This document shows, one piece after another, positions 56,501 to 60,216 of a stretch of 64,000 nt of DNA. The stretch lies in contig JAUJYZ010000543.1 in NCBI GenBank assembly GCA_033675265.1, forward strand, positions 23,501 through 87,500, in the 5' to 3' direction. The notes under the pieces were generated by a model. The model saw only the letters and a list, made by a program, of their open reading frames with translations. It had not been told where the DNA came from and ran no database searches. A program made the translations under genes and the position numbers. This stretch comes from Actinostola sp. cb2023 (lineage: Eukaryota; Cnidaria; Anthozoa; Actiniaria; Actinostolidae). Position 1 is the stretch's first letter, and every line of letters starts with the position of its first letter.

Positions 56501-58096
56501 TAAATGACACAACGCGTAACGAAAAGTTTAAATGACGTAACGCGGAACGCAAAGTTTAACTCCGGGCGCAACGCGTAACGCAAAGTTTAAATGACACAAC
56601 GCGTAACGAAAGCGTTTAAATGACGTAACGCGAAACGCGAAGTTTAAATGGCTAGGAACGCGTAACGCTTTCTGTTGTACCTTGACGTAACGCGTAAAAC
56701 GCGAAACTTTTTAAAGATACTAAATCACGAAATAGATACACGAAATTTACCCATAATTTACACCAGTGCATTCCCCCTCCCAGTAAAATTTTACTAGCTA
56801 GACCCCTCCCCCCTGAAATACTACTGTTTATCTGTTGCAGACGTCAGTTCGCCCCAGGTCTGCTCTACCTCTCCTGTCAAGACTTGGTCTGTTGACGAGG
56901 TGATCAAATACTTGGAGAGTACCGAGTTAGCAGATTACGTGTCGCTCTTTAAAATACACGTAAGTACTCCACCACAGTTCCCATGATTCCCCGCGCGCAC
57001 GGTGTATAGCTGAGTTACTGAGTTGATTCAAACGCTGAAAGGACCGCAGATTTGTTGCGTTTGTGACTTCAGTTTTTACTCTCTTTTTCGAATTGTGCAA
57101 ATTGCTAGTGTCCCCCTGCGGGGTGGGGCTGGTGATTTTTTTAATCCTTTTTCCAGCTTTCGCGTCGCTCATGCAAAGGTGTCCCAGTACACGTAAAAGT
57201 GCAAGTAAAACATGTCTCGTGTGATCAAGTAATTCTTTGCTGGTTGGTGTAGACATGATTAGTTTGTTTGTTTCTTCAACCAAAACATTTTTATTTTAAA
57301 ACCAAGCTTTCGGACACATGGTCCATCTTCAGGGTGTAAAATGGTAGTAATTCGTCAAAACTAACGGCTATTACGTTGAAAACAAATAGCGCGCGCAAGC
57401 AAAAACATCTCCGAATAAAAACAAAAACAAAACAAAAAGACAATTTGCGCGAGCAAGGAAATTAGCAAGTTAAGAATGTGTAATAGATGACAGATTAAAA
57501 GAGAAATAGAGCAGTGTAATTTTGCCACAAAATGCCAGTGCTCTGTTACTAATGGAAATCTGTACTCTTAGCAATGTGGCATGCTAACTGACCATTTCCT
57601 TTGGTGCGCAAATTGTTTCTACTTCAAGGATCTTGGTGTTATTCCAGGAGATGGAATGTCCTGTATTGTGTGCGTGTTCCGCGAGAGCTGACTTGTCGGT
57701 CTTGTTAACCCTAACATAGGACTGATGTTCCTTCTGTCTTGTGGCCAAAGATCTACCGGTCTCTCCGATGTAAAACGTTTCACATTCTCCGCACGGGATG
57801 GAATAAATCACTCCGGTGCGGGGTGGGGTTGGTTGGTAGCGGGTCTTTAGGCAGCTTTCGCGTCGCTCATGCAAAGGTGTCCCAGTACACGTAAAAGTGC
57901 AAGTAAAACATGCCTCGTGTGGTCACGGCTTTGCTGACTTGTGTTACTTCATTTGCAGGAAATCGATGGACGAGCGCTTCTTCTACTGAACCGTGACATG
58001 ATTATGTCTTACATGGGTCTTAAGCTAGGGCCTGCTATCAAACTACTCAACATTGTAGACGATTTAAAACCTCAAGAAATCGTTGAAGTCGAGTAA
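28624..58096 (+). CDS. Scm: Polycomb protein Scm/SCMH1-like, whole gene (at least 14 coding exons)
   Basis: Scm links PRC1 and PRC2-type silencing complexes on chromatin. The gene spans about 29.5 kb. Exons: 28624-28707, 30980-31271, 31902-31966, 37550-37678, 41032-42096 (alternatively to 42054), 46561-46671, 47154-47367, 50080-50314, 50797-50894, 51851-52082, 52980-53019, 53391-53899, 56841-56959, 57959-58096. The product is about 1,100 residues: disordered N-terminus, triple C2C2 module, FCS-like finger, two MBT repeats, SLED, SAM. Two MBT repeats plus SLED plus SAM identify Scm/SCMH1/SCML2 rather than L3MBTL (three MBT) or SFMBT (four). GT/AG sites and phases agree at every junction but one: exon 7 ends in phase 1 and exon 8 starts in phase 0, so one exon is missing. 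An ATTAAA at 58330 is a possible poly(A) signal. Confidence 0.9.
28708..30979. other. Scm intron 1 with TAG microsatellite, LINE-like tail and foldback
   Basis: It contains (TAG)n at about 28960-28993. At 29930-30060 there is a block with (GATA)n and CTTTATTT, resembling a reversed LINE 3' end. A foldback lies at 30486-30785. No coding region was accepted. Confidence 0.6.
30486..30785. repeat. Foldback with TATACACCTATTTCAAATAA ends
   Basis: The arms of about 125 bp are inverted copies (CTATTTCAAATAACGTTGT...; CAAGCGTCAAGCCAAGACCG inside). Related ends occur at 35398-35712, near 36288 and at 53047, all within Scm introns. Confidence 0.85.
30980..31271 (+). CDS. Scm: Scm exon 2 (Ser/Thr-rich linker)
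   Basis: It has an acceptor TATTGTAG and a donor G|GTATGT, and enters in phase 0 and leaves in phase 1. It starts with DYAKTTMNELLGMF and continues as a Ser/Thr/Val/Pro-rich disordered stretch, ending DDTPVIVKVEG. No known domain. Confidence 0.75.
31272..31901. repeat. Scm intron 2 with C-run and (AAT)n tail
   Basis: A run of about 20 C lies near 31628-31648. An (ATA)n plus CTTTATTT block at 31740-31800 looks like a reversed LINE 3' end. Confidence 0.6.
31902..31966 (+). CDS. Scm: Scm exon 3
   Basis: A small exon between TTGCAG and GTAAGT, phase 1 to 0. It encodes (G)NTSVSDIIRQQNGINTTSN-type polar residues. Confidence 0.7.
32401..32650. repeat. Foldback E3 inside the pogo element
   Basis: It contains CTGGAAAGAGC...AAATTAGTAAAA (32459-32490) and a central GGAGGCAACTCTTGCCTCC. 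Arms around 32525-32575 and 32603-32650 pair. The right arm is cut short compared with E2 and E4. Confidence 0.75.
33526..34992 (+). CDS. pogo-type transposase, first catalytic Asp lost
   Basis: An uninterrupted frame of about 488 codons. N-terminal helix-turn-helix (about residues 20-60, RPASRQFQV..RRIREWR), then a CENPB-type DNA-binding region (about 75-160), then the DDE superfamily domain. The usual first catalytic motif MDET reads MGQT near position 34110; the second (AWDSYECH) and third (APDVSWNKPFK) Asp are present. Loss of the first Asp predicts a catalytically dead protein. There is no ATG before residue about 67; the frame opens with GTG just after a TAG, so the true start is lost or lies in an upstream exon. 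It could be a decayed element or one kept for DNA binding. Confidence 0.85.
   Translation: MKTVEAVNKDLVSHKGKRTQKYSLEVKKEVIAYAEVHGNRPASRQFQVNERRIREWRAKKSEIEQMVATNKGKQRSRLNGGGRRPLSKKLEEVLLEWINNRRASGLRVSCKLIMKKAEITYHNMESLNNKDAEDFKASKGWLSRFMKRNCLSLRRKTSVAQQDPERLVAKLVSYVIQVRRLQKKHNYQPSDIIAMGQTPVLCNMISQSTIDAAGKKSITLRTTGHEKSRVSVCLAAKADGTKLKPMVVFKGAKKEVAALNQEFKQRAVIATSSNAWMNTELTHAWVDSVLGAFSLNHRWLLAWDSYECHMEHSVNESLESKKIDRIIVPGGCTKYIQAPDVSWNKPFKALCTEKYDEWLGTVGIHEETATGYLKASPRRLILQWILEAWAELPTEVIKKSFTCCALNLPVDGSNDDSIHCFKDGQPCSTGREMLQSQLDILSEPEVETNPFECDELTTSGLEEAHATMQYLDSDHEGDSDMDVEVFNI
35044..35124. repeat. Hairpin in the 3' region of the pogo element
   Basis: TTAGAAAGTTTACAAGGCTT pairs with AAGCCTTGTAAACTTTCTAA, giving a stem of about 34 bp with a short loop, immediately after the transposase stop. 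Confidence 0.85.
35398..35712. repeat. Foldback, ACCTATTTCA-type ends, second member
   Basis: ACCTATTTCATAAAGGTTGT (35401) is inverted at about 35679-35702 (ACAACC...GAAACAGGT). The arms share CCATAGGCGATAGGTTATAC and its counterpart. A half-copy end lies near 36276-36310. Confidence 0.8.
35713..37549. other. Remainder of Scm intron 3
   Basis: No accepted gene. A foldback half (36276-36310) is the only repeat identified. The rest is AT-rich non-coding sequence. Confidence 0.5.
37550..37678 (+). CDS. Scm: Scm exon 4
   Basis: It has an acceptor GTCTTCAG and a donor CTTTG|GTAGGT, with 43 codons, phase 0 to 0. It is Thr/Ser/Gln/Ala-rich and ends GSGQPAL. Its last bases, CACAACCTGCTTTG in near-identical form, plus the donor seed the adjacent minisatellite. 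Confidence 0.75.
37676..39700 (+). repeat. 57-bp minisatellite seeded by the exon 4 splice donor
   Basis: About 29 units of 57 bp in two blocks (37676-38610, about 16 units; 38950-39700, about 13 irregular units). Each unit has AACCTGCTTTG|GTAGGT, an exact copy of the exon end and donor, and TTTACCCAG, acceptor-like, 28 bp before. Alternating GGGTGACC and GTGTGACC variants give a 114-bp dimer. Since 57 is divisible by 3, long open frames appear on both strands; they are not genes. Confidence 0.95.
38611..38947. mobile_element. MITE-like insertion inside the 57-bp array
   Basis: It interrupts the array. The ends ATTCTCACTGGGGTAAATCC and GGATTTCCCTAGTGAGAAT are imperfect inverted repeats of about 19 bp. 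It has no coding content. Confidence 0.7.
39701..41031. other. Rest of Scm intron 4
   Basis: It contains a dispersed repeat at about 40000-40190 (GGTTTCAATCAGCTGGTAAA...ACCGGAAGTGACGTCTA) with a same-orientation relative at 50560-50722, and the foldback at 40571-40900. No gene seen. Confidence 0.6.
40571..40900. mobile_element. Foldback, TTTCGTAGTTTCCCAGAATG family, copy 1
   Basis: About 60-bp TIRs (TTTTTCGTAGTTTCCCAGAA, CATGATTCTGCACGCGCAAG, GAGGTCAGGG) with an AT-rich centre that is also partly complementary. The sister copy is at 50921-51229 in the same gene. Confidence 0.85.
41032..42096 (+). CDS. Scm: Scm exon 5: triple C-x2-C...C-x2-C zinc module
   Basis: It is joined in phase 0 at CTCCTTAG|GCC. 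Three homologous units: Cys pairs at 41146/41155 with 41254/41263; 41584/41593 with 41695/41704; 41851/41860 with 41965/41974. The pattern is C-x2-C-x(32-34)-C-x2-C, with a shared FRSRYPALFRGLPDHV-like core and a C-x2-C-(Y/F)-x2-L end, suggesting three zinc-binding folds. Units 1 and 2 are separated by an acidic linker with KVEVKEE and KDEPIQDED. The layout loosely recalls ZAD domains, but the spacing is shorter; homology not claimed. The frame has a stop at 42106-42108. Continuation into exon 6 needs a phase-0 donor at 42097 (CCC|GTACTT) or 42055 (TTT|GTAAAT); otherwise this is the end of a short isoform. Confidence 0.75.
42604..43085 (+). repeat. 51-bp minisatellite, about 9.5 units
   Basis: The unit has CTAGTGGGATCCCTGTGTCA and CGATGTACCAGTACTAGAAT, with a three-unit higher-order pattern set by CCATAAC/CTATAAC/CTACAAC variants. 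The core TGGGATCCCTGTG is close to the dispersed TGGGCTnCCTGTG motif. The open frame through it is an artefact of the 51-bp period. Confidence 0.95.
43431..45711 (+). repeat. CAACTACCAC microsatellite, about 2 kb
   Basis: Imperfect ACT/ACA/ACC triplet array (CAACTACCACCACTACAACT-type) from 43431 to 43570 and 43893 to 45711, purine/pyrimidine-skewed with almost no G on this strand. It is interrupted by a unique 320-bp island at about 43573-43892. Frames reading poly-Thr or poly-Val are artefacts. Confidence 0.95.
46071..46505 (+). repeat. 12-bp minisatellite (GTGACAGTAAGC / GTGACACTGACC)
   Basis: About 36 interleaved 12-bp units of two alternating types. Confidence 0.9.
46561..46671 (+). CDS. 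Scm: Scm exon 6
   Basis: It has an acceptor TTTACCAG and a donor CAG|GTAACG, with 37 codons, phase 0 to 0. It encodes VNKLITGFTKPFSLNATPIA and a Lys/Pro-rich end, a linker ahead of the FCS-like finger. Confidence 0.7.
46703..47101. mobile_element. Foldback MITE (E4) in Scm intron 6
   Basis: Arms of about 190 bp (AGCCATTTCAAAAACGAGTG and its complement ending at 47101). Subterminal GAAAGAGCATATCAGAATTA and central GGGGACGCTTGTCCCC follow the E1-E3 architecture. It fills nearly all of intron 6 and ends only about 50 bp before the exon 7 acceptor. Confidence 0.9.
47154..47367 (+). CDS. Scm: Scm exon 7: FCS-like zinc finger
   Basis: It encodes SCTWCKQ (Cys codons at 47172 and 47181), then about 25 residues later CSQECFEMA, matching the C-x2-C...C-x3-C layout of FCS fingers (Scm family, nucleic-acid binding). 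A basic helix follows (IKSIQRRIKQLRESK). It is preceded by ATTACGCAG and ends A|GTAAGT, phase 0 to 1. Drosophila Scm has such fingers N-terminal to its MBT repeats, as here. Confidence 0.8.
47410..47465 (+). repeat. G-run / GGAGG simple repeat
   Basis: Runs of 8-12 G on the Scm sense strand; potential G-quadruplex in DNA or nascent RNA. Confidence 0.9.
47625..48290. repeat. Tandem duplication carrying a tRNA-derived SINE (minus strand)
   Basis: Two copies of about 320 bp (about 47625-47930 and 47940-48290), each with ACGCATTAGAGGGAAGTCGA. On the minus strand, copy 1 has the A box TGGTTTAGTTGG (47757-47746) and copy 2 the B box GGTTCGAATC (48038-48029); together they describe a tRNA-like pol III promoter. 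After each SINE comes an ATTAG|AAGG junction that looks like a splice acceptor. Confidence 0.75.
48208..48268 (+). CDS. Candidate Scm exon between exons 7 and 8 (uncertain)
   Basis: CAATTAG|AAGGTCC... to ...CATAAAAG|GTGAGG is 61 bp and could enter in phase 1 (KGPRQQASGNVVKHC...), but it leaves in phase 2, while exon 8 needs phase 0. A duplicated version at about 47849-47890 leaves in phase 1. Neither solves the gap, so I list it only as a candidate. Confidence 0.2.
48290..50040 (+). repeat. 37-bp minisatellite, about 47 units
   Basis: The unit is GCTGGGATTCCTGTGGTGAA plus GTCTGGAGATTTGATAT. It is near-perfect between 48880 and 49500 and more variable at both ends. The core TGGGATTCCTGTGG differs by one base from the dispersed TGGGCTTCCTGTGG motif. 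Since 37 is not a multiple of 3, it cycles through all frames and gives long artefactual frames on the minus strand. Confidence 0.95.
50080..50314 (+). CDS. Scm: Scm exon 8: MBT repeat 1, core
   Basis: It encodes NGFKPGMKLEVADPR...TCLATVVGS...FDGTDKSNDVWHMVDS...IHPVGWCE...LQPPVG, the MBT core with its methyl-lysine-pocket-type aromatic and Asp positions (FDG, DVW, HPVGWC). The acceptor is TTGTCTAG, phase 0; donor G|GTAAGT, phase 1. The helical N-terminal arm normally preceding this core is not in the exon. Confidence 0.9.
50339..50526 (+). repeat. Two long G-runs in Scm intron 8
   Basis: About 25 G at 50339-50361 and about 45 almost pure G at 50478-50526, both on the sense strand. Confidence 0.9.
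50560..50765 (+). repeat. Dispersed repeat (second copy) followed by (ATC)n
   Basis: GGTTTCAATCAGCTGGTAAA...ACCGGAAATGACGTCTACTG matches 40014-40170 in intron 4 in the same orientation. An (ATC)n tract follows at 50732-50763. Confidence 0.75.
50797..50894 (+). CDS. Scm: Scm exon 9: MBT 1/2 connector
   Basis: Phase 1 to 0; encodes (G)FTNDPGRYQKFVATTLATAG and ends APARLFRK, the helical arm leading to the second MBT repeat (compare the W.SYL...AP..LF pattern in Scm proteins). Flanked by GTGTAG and GTAATG. Confidence 0.85.
50921..51229. mobile_element. Foldback, TTTCGTAGTTTCCCAGAATG family, copy 2
   Basis: Its TIRs are nearly identical to those at 40571-40900. The outer TGCACCTTTTCGTAGTTTCC is inverted as GGAAACTAAGGAAAAGGTAC. 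It lies in Scm intron 9. Confidence 0.85.
51379..51415 (+). repeat. G-run in Scm intron 9
   Basis: About 18 G, then TGGAA, then about 14 G on the sense strand. The remainder of this intron (51416-51850) shows no gene. Confidence 0.9.
51851..52082 (+). CDS. Scm: Scm exon 10: MBT repeat 2
   Basis: It encodes FITGMKLEAVDPKN..LVCVCSVGEV...[28 protein letters not shown] and ends HPLQPPG, a complete MBT core. The [12 protein letters not shown] segment is characteristic of the second Scm MBT repeat, which binds mono-/di-methyl-lysine peptides in known family members. The acceptor is TCGTAG and the donor AG|GTATGT, phase 0 to 1. Confidence 0.92.
52180..52945 (+). repeat. 22-bp minisatellite in Scm intron 10
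   Basis: About 30 units of GTTACGTTACAGTTACTCTACG (shown in part as TTACGTTACAGTTACTCTAC) with CAATTAC/CAGTTAC variants, at 52180-52830. A small second block at 52885-52945 follows (TTA)n. Long frames across it are artefacts. Confidence 0.95.
52980..53019 (+). CDS. Scm: Scm exon 11 (40-bp exon)
   Basis: ATCGCAG|GCAAATC... to ...AGCAG|GTAATA, phase 1 to 2; encodes GKSKKRLNVPSTS, a basic linker after MBT repeat 2. Confidence 0.75.
53047..53305. repeat. Foldback/inverted repeat in Scm intron 11
   Basis: GGTGCGACCCTGAAGGATCA (53096) is inverted in CATGATTCTCTGGGGTCGCA (53276-53295). An ACACCCATTTCAATT end at 53052 resembles the foldbacks at 30486 and 35398. Confidence 0.65.
53391..53899 (+). 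CDS. Scm: Scm exon 12: SLED domain
   Basis: It begins with a basic, then Ser/Pro-rich stretch (about 50 residues), then VSLYVNYGCKTGRYLNKSKV...EIIQPLIQGLVDSAYDQKTVFGFLKPGHG...ITARV...RVRIFWKVLDRFLENL..CDNLIS. This matches the SLED (DUF3588) domain, a DNA-binding domain found in Scm/SCML2. It ends with CEKCRGKAG. Phase 2 to 1; acceptor TTCTTTTAG, donor GCTG|GTAAGT. It identifies the Scm subfamily among MBT proteins. Confidence 0.9.
54000..55788. mobile_element. 1.8-kb TIR element in Scm intron 12
   Basis: About 30-bp TIRs: GACTGGGAGCAGTGAGCTGG (54000) and CCAGCTCACTGCTTCCAGTC (ending 55788). No transposase frame. AAT flanks both sides, a possible 3-bp duplication. It contains two GGGGG(T/C)CACCATTCTCGTTT phrases (54984 and 55338). 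Confidence 0.8.
56172..56705 (+). repeat. Minisatellite of AACGCAAAGTTTAAATGACG units
   Basis: About 20-28-bp units (CGTAACGCAAAGTTTAAATG with optional extra CGTAACG) in Scm intron 12, about 20 copies, imperfect. Confidence 0.9.
56841..56959 (+). CDS. Scm: Scm exon 13: SAM domain, N-terminal half
   Basis: TGTTGCAG|AC..., phase 1 to 0; encodes a short Ser/Pro linker then KTWSVDEVIKYLESTELADY and SLFKIH, helices 1-2 of a SAM domain of Scm/Ph type. The SAM domain polymerises with Polyhomeotic-type partners in known Scm proteins. Confidence 0.92.
57115..57913 (-). mobile_element. Penelope-like element fragment in the last Scm intron
   Basis: Direct repeats of about 100 bp (57115-57217 and 57816-57913, sharing CTTTCGCGTCGCTCATGCAA) bracket a GIY-YIG coding piece and a 3' region with CCTGAAGATGGACCATGTGT (minus strand, about 57335). 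Direct terminal repeats plus GIY-YIG fit the partial-tandem structure of Penelope-like elements. No reverse transcriptase is present, so the copy is strongly 5'-truncated. Confidence 0.75.
57584..57874 (-). pseudogene. GIY-YIG endonuclease domain of a Penelope-like element (truncated)
   Basis: The 96-residue frame contains GVIYSIPCGECETFYIGETG followed by RSLATRQKEH, the GIY-YIG core with its Arg and the Cys motif typical of Penelope-like elements, where it nicks target DNA. It corresponds to the C-terminal part of the usual polyprotein; the reverse transcriptase part is absent. Confidence 0.85.
57959..58096 (+). CDS. Scm: Scm exon 14: SAM domain, C-terminal half, and stop
   Basis: TTTGCAG|GAAATC... 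encodes EIDGRALLLLNRDMIMSYMG and LKLGPAIKLLNIVDDL, helices 3-5 of the SAM domain. It ends EIVEVE with TAA at 58094-58096. The EIDG..LLLL...M..YMGLKLGPA sequence is near-diagnostic for Scm-type SAM. Confidence 0.95.
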   Translation, partial: EIDGRALLLLNRDMIMSYMGLKLGPAIKLLNIVDDLKPQEIVEVE

Positions 58097-59010
58097 TCTT
58101 TTATCAGTTTATTCATACATTCATTGTACTCGTTCCCAAACCCACCCGGCCTCTTTCGTAGACGTTTTATAGTGTCGTCACGCAACGTTTTTGGAGAAAC
58201 GGTTGCGTGACGTCTGAATATTTTCCCCACCCCTCCCCTGTAGTTCCTAGGTTTCCAAGGATACCATTCCTACACATCCTCTTGTACTTGTACTCTCGCT
58301 GTTTTTAGTGTCACGATATTTAGTTTTTGATTAAAGTGATTGCCCATGGATATACTTTAGAGCTCAATGCGCATGCGCGCGCCCCTTCCACAAGACGTGA
58401 CGTATCTACCACAGGAAACCCAATGCGCGAGCGAACAAATAATTAGAGAGATTAAAGTGCTTATGAAGCTTATTTTTTTATTTTGAAAATCGATTACATA
58501 TGAAGTGAATAGTGGGATGGTTCAGGGGGGGGGAGGTGCGCTTAATAGAAGATTTACGGTATGTATGAATTATGTTTCTTTGAAGGATGTAGCTGAAAAT
58601 AAAATCGACAATCGACACACATACAGTCCGTGGGCGTGCCAGGCAGTGGCGCCACTTTGTCTGGTACCGGAAAAAAACAACCATTTTCATTCCAGTCATA
58701 ATTTTGAGCATAATAGTCCTTTTTTGGGGTGACACAAAAAAGCATAATGCTTGATTTTTCGAGTATAATGTAGCTAAGCCTACTACTCATGATTAGCACA
58801 ACGTCTGAACATAGTTAGTATGGTCTGAACTAGGCCTAAAGATGTGTACAATCGGGCTTGAATAACTCGAACACTAATGGAACAAACATTGTTTTGTAAG
58901 AAAATCAATCTAATAAATTTATGTAATGACTTTTCTCAGTTCCAAGAATCTACGACTCGAAGCACTTGTGGTAGAACTGTTTTAATGTTGTATTATCACT
59001 ATAATATCAA
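58097..59010. other. Scm 3' region and intergenic repeats
   Basis: A possible poly(A) signal ATTAAA at 58330. A TTTCCTGTGG-type motif is present in inverse at 58410-58423. At 58537-58563, GCGCTTAATAGAAGATTTAC followed by GGTATG resembles one end of another pogo/Tigger-like element, with no partner end seen. No gene. Confidence 0.5.
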
Positions 59011-59011
59011 C

Positions 59012-59209
59012 AACAAGACGCTCTATAAGCGTGCACTCGGCGGGCTTCAGCAATGAGTAATGCATGAGCCTTCAGTTTCCTCAGCGGCACAGAGCGCATG
59101 CGCCTTGGTATCCAGTTGGACAATTTGTTTTGTGGTCGATCTGTGACCATAAGAAAAAGAAAGCCCAATTTTCAATTCCGTGTGCTGCAGGTAACCCGCC
59201 GAGTAATAA
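59012..59209. mobile_element. Dispersed element, AACAAGACG...GAGTAATAA family, short copy
   Basis: It starts AACAAGACGCTCTATAAGCG then TGCACTCGGCGGGC and ends GTAACCCGCCGAGTAATAA. The CTCGGCGGG/CCCGCCGAG terminal pair is conserved in position with the 0.8-kb members, although the interior is unrelated. Confidence 0.7.
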
Positions 59210-59317
59210 AGTATATATACAGTTTAAACTACCTATTTTTACTCGTTTTGGAAAAGCTATATCCCATCGCTGCCACCTTTAGTCATCGACTGAGAATATA
59301 TAAAACTCAGTAGCCAT

Positions 59318-59842
59318 GGACACACGTGCTGGTTTTCGAGATCAGAATACTAGGATCTTTCACATACAAATGACCACTGCCATCTGAAAAAGCAATTATT
59401 CATCAATATTTTTGGAAAATTTCAAAGTATTGGATAAAATCCCGCGAAGATATCGTAAATTACATTTATAGCTTTTAGTATGGGATTTTGTCATGCGTAC
59501 TAAGCCTCGTTCTGGTGTATTTTCAGAATTAAAAACGTTCATAACTCCGCAAGGCATGTCATTTTGCCCTAAAACTTTTACACCTATCTTATATCAATAT
59601 CTTATTTTAGTGGAAAGTGTTAAACCTTGAAATTAAGCAATTTCGAAAACATTGGTACGCATGACGGCAAAATCCCATACTAAACCCTATAAATGTCATT
59701 TACGATATCTTCTCGAGATTTTATCCAATATTATTGAAAATGTCCAAAAATATTGATGAATAATTGCTTTTTCAAATGATAGTGATCATTTGTATGTGAA
59801 AGATCCTAGTATTCTGATCTCGAAAACCAGCACGCGTGAATA
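59318..59842. repeat. Foldback with about 185-bp arms
   Basis: CACGTGCTGGTTTTCGAGAT (59323) is inverted at about 59818-59837. The arms run to about 59500 and from about 59655. The interior is AT-rich without coding potential. Confidence 0.9.
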
Positions 59843-60216
59843 AGGTGTCAAGACCCTGTGTCCCATCCCATGATGCCATTAAAAAAACAATACTGTGTAT
59901 GCTCTATTTTATAATATTATAGTCTTAGCAGGTCAATGTAAACACAAATTAAATGTCTTGTATATGGCCAAGAGACAGGAGACCATGGCCTCTTGATATG
60001 GCTCATGTAGCCCGTCAATATCATCCGAGTTTTGAATCCTATAACACGATCGATCGTGTGATGGTGGTCACCGCACTTTCCAGGTAGCCCAAGTAATTCC
60101 ATTTCAAAGCGACCAGTTTTATCGCAAGGACAGAGCTAATTGGCCAAATCCTGGTACCTCAAACACGTTTCCAATCAGTTCATAAATCAGTCCGCAATAG
60201 GCCAGCAGATGACTGG
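59843..60216. other. 3' flank of the class C receptor
   Basis: Nothing identified except a partial dispersed motif (CCAGGTAGCCCAAG at 60080-60093). Confidence 0.5.

Noticed and set aside
28624..58096. L3MBTL or SFMBT identity for the MBT gene
   Set aside because: Only two MBT repeats, plus SLED and an Scm-type SAM; these define the Scm subfamily.
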